Below, piece by piece: positions 44,779 through 55,000 of a DNA stretch of 64,000 bases. The notes beneath the pieces were generated by a model. That model saw only the letters and a list, made by a program, of their open reading frames with translations. It searched no databases and was not told the DNA's origin. How positions within the stretch are numbered: position 1 is the stretch's first letter; every line of letters begins with the position of its first letter. The stretch lies in assembly GCA_964036155.1 (NCBI GenBank), contig OZ038423.1:1240001-1304000 (forward strand), in the 5' to 3' direction. Origin of the DNA: Diploscapter coronatus. Taxonomy: Eukaryota; Nematoda; Chromadorea; Rhabditida; Rhabditidae. The position numbers and the translations under genes were made by a program.

Positions 44779-44942
44779 GGCCCCCTGTATTATACACAGT
44801 TCTGAAACACCGACACTTCCTGTAAAAGACGCCGGCTCGTTTTCCTTATTTCTCCCCTTTACCTACACTCCCTCACCCTAAAATCCGGTGTCTAATACAG
44901 ACGGGGTGTCGGTAGACCGGCGGTGTATAACACAGAGGGCCC
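44779..44942. repeat. Family G-related long foldback
   Basis: Left CACGGCCCCCTGTATTATAC, right GGTGTATAACACAGAGGGCC inverted, with inner arms CACCGACACTTC / GGGGTGTCGGT. The flanks share CGA(C/T)ACGGCCCC. Confidence 0.65.
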
Positions 44943-45598
44943 GGCGATACGGCCCCAAGGCCGCTAGACGCGTTGGTTAGATGGAGAGAGTAAGAAAGCT
45001 GCGCTGCGCATTTCGACACCATATATCGTTTATACAGTGAATTACGCGCGCGCGCATTTCAACGAATTAAAACAAGTCAGAGAAATAGTCGGTGAAACTG
45101 AAGAGAGAGGAAAAGAAAGCAGAGAAAGACGCCGACGACGGCGCCACATGCATCGCGATGAGCTAACACACAAATACATTACTAATTGAATAGCGTCTGG
45201 AGGAGAGGGAAAACGAAAGACGCAGACGAAAAGAGGCGTACAGTAAGAAAGGAAGAGAGAGAGAGCAGGCGTTTCCTAGAATGTCCATAGAAAACGAGAA
45301 AATAGTTCGAAGAACTTAGAGAAAACAAAGACTGCGAGGAAAAGCATAAGAACTTAACAGAAAGTAAACGCCTCAGGGTCGAATTTGAATTTCACTTCAG
45401 GAAGATGACTTTTGAACGGAAATATTTGAAACCAACACTTAACGAAGAGGATGATGAAAATACTTGTAAGTGGGAAAAAATATCACTTCGAAATCTTGCC
45501 TATTTCAAGGAGGTGTTAAGAAATGTTACACAGTTTCTAGAAGAAAATATGATAATTTATGAAAATGCAATAAACATTTGATAAATCCATTATGGCAA

Positions 45599-45733
45599 TA
45601 GCTATATGACGGAGAACGAAAAGCTGAACTAGAGGACGCTCCATCACCTTTTTGAAATACCCGTCTGTCGTCTCATGTTTAAGACCTCTGTTACTTGGTA
45701 GAATGCCCTCCGTCCCCCGTCATATAGTGACTG
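45599..45733. repeat. Family E foldback, copy 2, intergenic
   Basis: TAGCTATATGACGGAGAACG at the left, inverse of CCCCCGTCATATAGTGACTG at the right. The centre matches 34513-34624 inverted. Confidence 0.75.
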
Positions 45734-47779
45734 CTATCAATGATGAGGTGAACTACGAGCGCTAAAAATGAAGTGTATGAAACGTTAGATATGTAACATT
45801 TTTGCAGAAGAATCACCATGAAAACAGTCAGATTTTACAGCGAATTACGCGGGGTGCATATCTTGCCTCTTTTTCTCGCCCAATATCCCTTCAGATATCA
45901 TTTCATCAATGAATCTCTCTGCGTCTCTCATTTTCTCCCCGCTATTTTCTTATCTCAATCACCATTCATGCTTACATGCAGAGAATGACTTTCTATTACC
46001 GTTTGTTGTTGTTTTTTTTTGTAAACCTTCACCTGCCTTTTTCGGTAGTGAAACATTTCCTTTCTCCTCTACACATGCTTCCCTATAGTATTTTTCTCGC
46101 GACCAACCAGTTCAGGTACATGCATTTTTATATCTGAAGCGTTCTCGAACCCGTAAAAAAGATAGTTAGCGGTCAAACACTTTGGAGAAAGCGTTAGGAA
46201 TCAAAACAATTAACACAGCATAAATTCAGTAACCAACAATTCAATTAAGCGCTGTGCCCTGGGGGCTAATTAACACGAATCACCCACTTGAACGTCGATA
46301 AAAATGGCGGCGATTCTGATTCAGGACAAAAATAGAACGACGTTTACACTGACCTCGTATAATGTTGAGTAAAAACTAGCGTAAATATTTGCCTTTAACA
46401 GAAACATAAGATAAAATCTTCTATATTATAAAAATAGAATGAACGACAATTAATTCAAAGTGAACGTTAGCGCGTTAACATGCCAATTTTGTATCAAGTT
46501 TCATTTCGTGAGAGAAGAAGTCTTTCATTTCATTATTATGCACGACCCCACGCTGCGCGTCCCTTTCTCTATGCAGAGTCAGGACGTCTCGAGAAATGAT
46601 AAAACGCAAAAATTTCAACGGTTTAATATGCTAAATTTGTATCGGTATTTTGAAAATTCGTTCAGCGTAATTTTTTCGCTCTTGACTTTTCGTCTTTTCA
46701 TGTGTTGAATTAGCACATGCTCAGTTTAGTTATTGAAGATTTGAAAGTAAGCTATTTCTTGACCTGCTTCGTTCTCTTCTGATGAGTCTCAAAAGAGCCA
46801 ACGTTGTTCTTTTTAGTTATGGCGAAAATGTGTTGAGTTGGGGGCGAGCGCTGAGGAAAAGGATAAAATTGATAGTAAATTAGGAACCACGAATAACGAC
46901 AAGTACAACGAAGTTTTACGCCCCAACGCTATATTTTTCGATATGAGGTCAACGATTTTGTTAAATTTAAAGTCCATGAGTACAATCAAAGTCATCATAA
47001 GACAGTTTCTGATGTAGATATGACGATTTGGCAAATGATCCATTATCCTTTCTTTACGTTTCAAGATGATCACTTATAGTACGTTCGAGATTTTATAATT
47101 AGAGAGGCCAAGCGTCCCCTTTTTGAGAGAGAGAAAGAACGCATGAATTTTTCCGACGTTTCAATTATCGTTAATTATCCCGTTAATTAGTTGATAATTT
47201 CATGAAACCAAAACACCAATTGGGATAATAAAATACGCCCGAAATGATGGCATCGTTGGTTTTTCGAAAAAGATCTTCTGAAGGCATGAACGACGTCGAC
47301 CAGCATTCTGATATCAAATTTACCCAGTTCAACCTATTTTGAAAAACCATTTGGCCCTTCTATTTTATAACTGCAAATGCTATGATTTCGAACGGATGTA
47401 GGATTTTGTTTGTTCCAATTTTCGATCAAAGTAGAATCCACTTTACGTTATGTACGATTAACTTCGAAACTCGAAATATATTACTACGACTCTCCTTTTA
47501 TGAATATTTCGAATTACGTTTATGATTCATGTCAAGAAATATGCCAAATCGTAACAGGCGTTCACTCAATGCTAATAGCCAAAAGTGATCAAGAAATTGC
47601 CAGACAAAATGATGACGTTAGTTATGGAGCACTTGTATGCTATTACGTTAGGAAAATTTAGAGCAATGATAGTTCTCTTTCCACCAAATTTTACGATTCA
47701 CAATTTTCGATACCTTACATCCAGATCAAAGAAATATGTCAAACGTTTCAAGTTTATCCTCGCCTATCGCTAATTTGCC

Positions 47780-48431
47780 AACGAATACTTCACCAAAAAG
47801 AGGTAGAAAAAGGAAAAGTGATGTTGAAAAAGCTAACGATAAGAAACGTCACATAACGTACAACAAGAAACGAAACTTTTAGCTGCCAATAACGAAAACG
47901 TAGAAAAGTTTCATTGGGAGATAGAGATAAGGGATGTAATGCGTGTAAAAGTTTACATTTTGCAGATGAGTATAAGTCAAAAAGTAATACGTATGATTAT
48001 TGCTGCTCTTACAGGAAATTTGTAGAAGATAAGTTCAATGATTTTCCGCTAACGTTGAAAGAGCTACTTATGCGTGAACACGAATTTAGCACAAATTTTC
48101 ACGAGAATATTCGAAACGTTAATAGTGCGTTTGCATTTGGTAGTATGAAAGAAGAAACTGTCAAGTTTCCTTCGGGACCGCAATGTTTCGAGGTTCACGG
48201 TCAACTATATCATCTCGCAAATACGTTTTTTTTTCCAATGGTGAAGGATAGCAGTTATGCATGTGCAGTAAAATACGTTTCAAAATGCAAGTTTCGCTGA
48301 ACGAATTTTCACAAATGAAGTTAAGTTAGAAGTGTCGTAATACGAATCAAGAAATTACGCTATTATAATTTTCATTTAAGTAAGAAAACGCGGGCTGTGG
48401 AGCAGCCCCTAGCCGGCTGGAGGCGGGCTAG
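47780..48431 (+). mobile_element. Helitron remnant: Rep N-terminal fragment and intact-looking 3' terminus
   Basis: From about 47780 a frame reads …SPKRGRKRKSD, typical of the basic N-terminus of Helitron Rep/helicase. It is broken by stops near 47882. A second open frame, 47914-48300, gives CNACKSLHFADE, then YDYCCSYRKF, LTLKELLMREHE and NIRNVNSAFAFGSM, then HGQLYHLAN, which are Helitron-N-terminal-domain motifs. It stops there, so the replication initiator and helicase core are missing. At 48392-48408 GGGCTG…CAGCCC forms a hairpin, followed by CTAG at 48428-48431 and a T, fitting the CTRR end and A|T target of Helitrons. The 5' end (TC…) was not located; AT-rich relics back to about 47060 may belong to it. 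Confidence 0.75.
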
Positions 48432-51400
48432 TGTTAATAAAAATCAGAATATCGTTGCACTTACATCGATCACGCATAATGCTGAATAAAAATTGGCATA
48501 GAGTTGGTTAGCATGTGATAAAACTAAGCGAAATGCCATTTTGCTCATTGAAAATGAGCTAAACTATCATTTGAAAGAAAACTGAATAAAAATTTAATAT
48601 CTTCTATCAAAATTAACATAAAATGACATAAGATTTAGAAAAAGTTAGCAGTATATGTTGACCTAAACTAAAATGTCTTGTGGAAATGTGGTTATTTTTT
48701 ATGTTTTCAGCCTTGGGAAGAATGTGTCAAAAAGGGGCCGATCGAGTCCGAAATTCGGGTGGGGAGATGTTGGCGGTCTTTTTGCAGCTGAAACTGTGCC
48801 ACTAGGGACGAATCAAACATTTCGCCTCTTCAGAGCTGCTGCACTGAAAAATTCGTCGACTGCAGTGTGCAAAAAGAGGTTCACTTGCCGAAGAAAAACC
48901 CCAAGAGTTCTGAGCGATGATTTTTAGCTTTTTTTGTACATTTGATTTCAGACCAATTAACCCATCTCTATCTTCAACGATATTATTATTGGGTCCGAAT
49001 ATTATTTAGGCTATTTGGTGATTTATTGAATTCCTTTCTAACTTATCATACTTCCACTTCAATGATCTTTCTATCATCATGCCAATGTTTTACTCTGAAC
49101 AATTTATCGGGCGTTCCAAAGTATTTTTCTCTAGAATTGTTTAGGTTACTCAAATATAGTTGTACGTAAAGTTTCTTGTTCTATTAAATTCTGTTGCCGG
49201 CCCATCAAGCATCAGGGTCCCGGAATCAAGGCTTGTCTGCAGCCTCGTAATGCCTAAATGCTTTGCCTTCACCGAATTAGCGGACTTTCGGCCCGTCCCT
49301 TCCTCCCCTTGTCGTGGTCACAAATTTGCATAATGAGTTTTGGCGGCACAGCTCAATTTGTCGAAAATCTCCCCCCTATTCGCGTGCTATTTCCATTCGA
49401 TGATATGTGTGTCTTTTTTCGCCCAAGGCAATCTGAGAGTAACCGAGCACAGAGCACTATGTCAAAGTTATAGAGCGTTGCAAATCATATATATTCCCTG
49501 GGATATCTCTGACTTCTCTGCCGTATTCCATCTCTCGCCAACTCTCAGCATAAGCTATTTAACAATTGACCTAAGGATATGGCACCCCTCTGAAGTGAGA
49601 TGACCTTGGATGACTTTACTTTTACAATCACCGGAAATCTTAGCTCTCTCTCTTTATTCGTCACCGATCTGTCAAATGTTTTTCGCGAAAAATAGTGCAA
49701 AATATGACACTACTGATTCTTAATTTGAATATCTGCGCTAGTTTTATTCAAATAGATTAGCGAGTAATTTGCTAGAAAGCCCCTCCTCTCTCTCGTTTAT
49801 GCTGATGAATTATGAATGAGGCTGCTATTCAAAGCAAACGCGTACTTTGAATATATGCAATGCTATGCACTCTCACTATAAGTCAATGCCATACATTTAC
49901 ATCTATCACATCGAATTATTGTATATCAGTAGTTTTCTTATCTCGCAACTATTTAATGTTGTATTTCGACACATTTTATGCTCGTATGTTTCATCATATG
50001 TTTGTTATAATCCTTGATTCCACTTGCACTTGGTATTCATTAAGCCCTTTCAGGTTGAACCTGATTATCCCACAAATCAATGTCTTTCTCTCATTTACAA
50101 ATTATCTTTTCGCCCTCTCAAATTTGCGTAATCTCTATTCAATCCATGCTCGACTATTATTCTCTTGGTAGCGATATACAAATTAGCCGTCGGTTACATG
50201 CTCCTTTGCACCATAGCTCGACCGCTCTCTTCATTATGTCGGATTAGGTGGGCGTGGTCGGGATTTGTGGAATTCTTGCAATTATTTCGCATATAGATCA
50301 CTTCGACAGGTGTCTGGAGTTGGTAGCAAAAATCTTCTCTTTCAAGTTCGAGCTGAACTATCTTTTTTCAATGTCTCCAAAAAATGTGCATCATGTCACT
50401 GTACTAAAGTGGCTATTCGAATTCATTTCATTTTAGAGTAGGTATTCTTTGAGCAGAGGAGCATCGAGTAATCCGAAAATTGCTTGAATGGTATAGGATA
50501 TTACGTGAATGTAGAGGGCGGGTTTAGATGAAAGCCGACCGGCGCGCGCGGCTAACAAATATCCACTTCATACCTCTCTTCTGCCATATCTCATATATCC
50601 CTTCTGCTGCATCTGGTAATCTGCATATCTGTCATCAAGCATGGTGTATTTCTAGATTTATTGTCAAATAGTTTACATCAAGTTGAGAGTCTTTTAAATC
50701 AAACTCTCAGTTGTTTGCATTGTTCCATACGAAAAGGCAATTCCCTCTTCTCGTCATTATCATTGAAGCGTTAATCCGCTTAAACTTCGCATAGATAAGT
50801 TTATATATCGGAAGTATTTTTGCTCCTCGACGCTTTTTGCCGCTAGGTGTATTGTCCTTGTGCAAAAAGTAAGTGAGTGAAAGGGAAGGGGGAAAAGAGG
50901 AACGCCACAAATCTTCATTGCTCCTTACTCTACGTGCTACTCTCATCATCCTTCTTCTTTCTTCGTTCGGCCTGCAACAGTTGTCTGCAGTTTCTGTATC
51001 TCTAGCACAGCTGACATATCTCTGTCATTTCATAGAGAGAGGGAGAAAGGGGGAGAGAAAGACGCAGAGGATAGGAAGAAAAGGGACAGTAGACGGGCTC
51101 CTTTTCCCTCGCTCTCTCAGTTTCTGTCCCTAGAGGGTCCAATATATATATTCATCGAGCTAAAATCCCTTGACTTTTTAAGGAATATCCTCTCCCCATT
51201 CATCCTCATTCGCACCACCTCCTCCCACCAGCATCCCAAATCTGGTCAGATCCCCGGGGGTTCCTCGACAGTGACTTACCCTCTCTCCATTCCCTTCACT
51301 CCTTGCCCCGCCCCAATCTGTTGCCTTTTTCTGTTTGAATAGACGAGATCATGATTTATTGGTTTTCAGAACCAACGATATTCGTGAACGTTTGAAGATT

Positions 51401-51551
51401 GATGGAGAATCGACGATTATGACGTAATTTTGCTAGGTAGGCTGATTGGTTTGTTGCGTTTTTCTTGCGTTCCCAACAGTGCTCGGTGAGCTCTACAACT
51501 TTGTTTCACATGAAAAAATTGGCTGTGCCGAAATGCTTATTGATTTTCGAG

Positions 51552-51570
51552 TAATAATAATAATAATAAT
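51552..51570. repeat. AAT/ATA microsatellite
   Basis: A run of about six TAA units within an AT-rich stretch. Short tandem repeat without other structure. Confidence 0.8.
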
Positions 51571-52056
51571 TTTCTGGTGAAATGTTATAAGCTAGTTGCG
51601 CGCTAGTTGTGTAGTACGAAACGAGTGGACCACAACAATCGTTTTGAGGTTGGGATTGCAGGGTCTGGAGAAATAGTCTATCGTATGAAGAGAGATGAGA
51701 GGACCTACCTCGTCTCATCCCCTTCATTTCTTCTTTACCTCTCACTTATCCCTGAGGGTGATTGGGTTACAACGGTGGTGAAATCCCTTCACTCGTCTTT
51801 CAATGAGTACATACTCTTCCCTTGGCAGACATCAAATCTGTGCTCTCTCAAATCCCCAAACTATATCGCGTCAATCGCCAACCCATAACGATAAGCAATC
51901 AGAAATACCAAATTGCCGCTATGCTGCTGCAAAGGCGAGAAAAATTGAATCAAGCGCATTGAAATGGACCACATGGGGGTGATGATCATGTATATGCGAG
52001 AAGATCTGAAATATGCACCTTTGTTAATCCATTGATTTCAGGATCGTCTTCGCAAA

Positions 52057-55000
52057 ATGAAAAGGAGAATCCTCTTCATACTATTTCTGTGCAACTATTG
52101 GCTCTCGTTCTCGCATTGCGGATTTCGCAAAGTCCCACAGAACGTTTCGGTGATTCTGGGCGAGGAAATCACCCTCCAATGTGCTTACGAGTCAAGGGGG
52201 ACGAGCATCGTCGAATTGTGAGAGTCGATTTTCAAAGAGCCTGTGAAATCCTCCCTTTTCAGGGACAGTCAATGGCGAAGTTCTGCCGGGAACCTGCTCG
52301 GAATTCACGACTCTGGCCGCTTGCCGGGTCACCAGGGTCGTTACAGCTATGTGAAGGACTCGCCTGAAGAACTCGATTTGGTGAGAGTGTTGAAGTCGTT
52401 TATCCAAACAAGCCGTCATTTTCAGAGAATTTCCGATGTAAGGCTTGACGACGATGGCGAATTCGAGTGTCAGATGCTGAATCCGGACGAAGGTCCAATC
52501 AGGGCCGCTGCCCATCTCAGTGTTATTGGTAGGGCCCAAACCATTGAATAAGGGGGATGAGATAATCGAATCAGCAAGGTCAAGCACTTGCATAAGGCAA
52601 ATCAACTCATCCTCTCCTCCTTTCCCTTTCTACAAGGGGATTATCTCATCTGCCAAAGCCGATCACGCAGGCATTAGACCAATTGTTTATACTCTGCACA
52701 GGCTTCAAAGAAATGGACAAGTTTCAGTGCCACCCACGATAGTCTACTTCGAAAATTACCAAACGAATAGAAGTATCGAAGTGTTCGAGGGAACAGAGCT
52801 GAATGTGACATGCGTAGCGCCAAACACCAAACCGAAAGCTCAAATTTATTGGTATTAAGAACACGTGATTAGTTTTTAGAGAAACAATTTGAAATATATA
52901 GGTTCATCAATGGTCAACGGGTAGAAGATAGGAATCGAGTTAACGAGAAGGATGTGTATCATATGAATAAAACCACATCGGTGTACTCGTCGTTCTTGTG
53001 GAAGCCGAGGTTTGTTTGTTTTTTTTTTGCATTTTGTCACTTCTTAACCAAATATGCAAAAATTCCAGAAGAGAAGATCAAAAGAAACAGGTCGTCTGCG
53101 AGGCGAGCCAGTACATCTCTGGAAAGAAGACTTCCGCGCATCTGACTGTGGATTTGCTCTATGCTCCTGATCGACCGATCGTTTCCATCGTTGGTGGCGA
53201 CTCCTTTGTCAGGGTCGGTGATAATGTGACAGTCGTTTGCATCGTTCGAGGAGGCAACCCTCGACCCCACTTCGTGTCCTGGTACGTAAACGAGCTGCCC
53301 GTCTCCAACCGATTCGAATTCGACTCCAATGCGCAGGTACTGTTGTCAATAGTCGATTACTCGAGACGAAGGAAATGACACGAACTTTGATGCGTGCGAA
53401 TTAGTGCGTTGTTCACAGCAGGCTTGACGCTATTACGTCATAATTCAAAGAATGAGGTAGATCACTATTTGTGCATACGCAATGCACACTGCATATTCGA
53501 ATCTGTGCATCGTTTATTTCGCCTCAAATTATCGGTCATTCATACTAAACTTCTATCTTCTTAGCTTTCAAGGAAGAAGACGGCGATTTTCAGGAGTCCC
53601 GCAATACGTACTCCTTCATAGCCAACTCGCATCACAATGGAGCAAGCTTCGAGTGCCATACATCAAACCGGCGTGGAGAGCCTGTGGCCGAAGCCCAGAA
53701 GAACGCTCTGCATTTTCGAGTTTCATGTATGAAGTTGCAGGCGCAAACACACCAAAGAAGACGATGAAATTTCAGATGCGCCAACTGAAGTATTGATTTT
53801 GGGCAATTCGGAAGCGAGGATGGGGGAGAGCGCACAGATCCAGTGTCGATCGAAGGAGTCCAACCCAGCTCCGAAGATCTCCTGGCTGATGAACGGTCAT
53901 CCGGTGCAGGCCTCTGGTCCTCAGGAGGAGCTCGAACAGGTTATTTATTCTTGCTAGTTGAGAAAGTTGCACTAATCATCTCAAATTGCTGATGCTCTGC
54001 TTTTTCGAGAGAGATGTTGGCAGTTTTTGAGTGTGTAGCTGAGGGAGGTATCGTGTTTCAGACGCACGGCTTTGTGTCAGTGTCGAATCTGTCATTCAAC
54101 GCGGTGGACGGGCTGCGGAGTGCGGCCGATGGCCATCAGGCAACTGTCACCTGCACTGCCGAGAACACTGAGGGATCCGTGTCAAAGGAGTTTGTCATTC
54201 ACATTCTAGGTGCGCACAGGCGAAAAGTGGACATTACAGCAAAAAATGATTGAAACATATCCTTGTAGTGCCACCATCACGGCCTAAGATTACGGTCGAC
54301 GCTGACGGGCCTCACGACAGCCACCACGTCATTGCTCGGCAGGAGGGAGAGGATCTAAACTTGACTTGTACGACGAAAGGCGGTAATCCCAAACCACATG
54401 TCGCTTGGTACATGGGGCACGAGAAAGTAAGGAAAAAATAAAATTTCATAAAGTTAAATAAATGTCAAATTTAGATTTCTGGAAGTCAAAATCGTCTGGA
54501 TTCGGAAGGAGTCATGGTGTCATCGCTTTCTCTGACGGCCGACCCCTCGATGAACGAGGAAAAGCTGAGATGCAGTGTGCTGAACAAGGCCATTGAGCAG
54601 CCGTTGATCGATTCCAAGACGATCAAAGTTTTCTGTAAGATTTGATGAAGTGTTTAACAGGGCTGTAAACGTTTAGCCATTCAATTGTTTCTCTTCCAGA
54701 CCAGCCCCGTCGCCTCCAAATTCGTCAACCCGAGGGCGTTCGCCATCAACTCGTAGCTGGAAAGGAATCGACTCTGCTTTGTATTTCCTCGGATGCCAAC
54801 CCACCTCCAACTTCAATACACTGGTTTTTCCATCTCAACGCCGAAGGCGAACCTCTTATGTTCACTGGAGAAACGATCATCAATGAGACGTATGAATTGC
54901 TTTGAGAAAAAACATGGCAAAGTTGATTTGCAGAATGGCCGACTCTGGTTCGACTCTGGAGAATATCGTCTCCTTCACCCCTACTATGCAGTACGATGGA

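Larger units (their letters stand above)
44239..52056. other. 7.8-kb gene-poor region between ShKT and nephrin-like genes
   Basis: Divergent intergenic region holding a family G foldback (44779-44942), a purine-rich block (about 44970-45400), a family E foldback (45599-45733), an AT-rich stretch with a Helitron remnant (about 47780-48431), an isolated GC-richer segment (48711-48927), and long pyrimidine-rich sequence (about 49200-51350) with an AAT-type run at 51552-51570. No complete gene could be supported. It likely contains 5' UTR exons and regulatory DNA of the nephrin-like gene, whose ATG is preceded by a splice acceptor at about 52041. Confidence 0.5.

Noticed and set aside
46460..47073. 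82- and 86-codon ORFs next to the Helitron remnant
   Set aside because: No recognisable Helitron or other protein motif; could be decayed element sequence but not supportable as genes.
54658..54676. CAGGGCTGTAAACGTTTAG as a full hAT element in the nephrin-like gene
   Set aside because: Only one tip is present; no inverted partner or duplication nearby.
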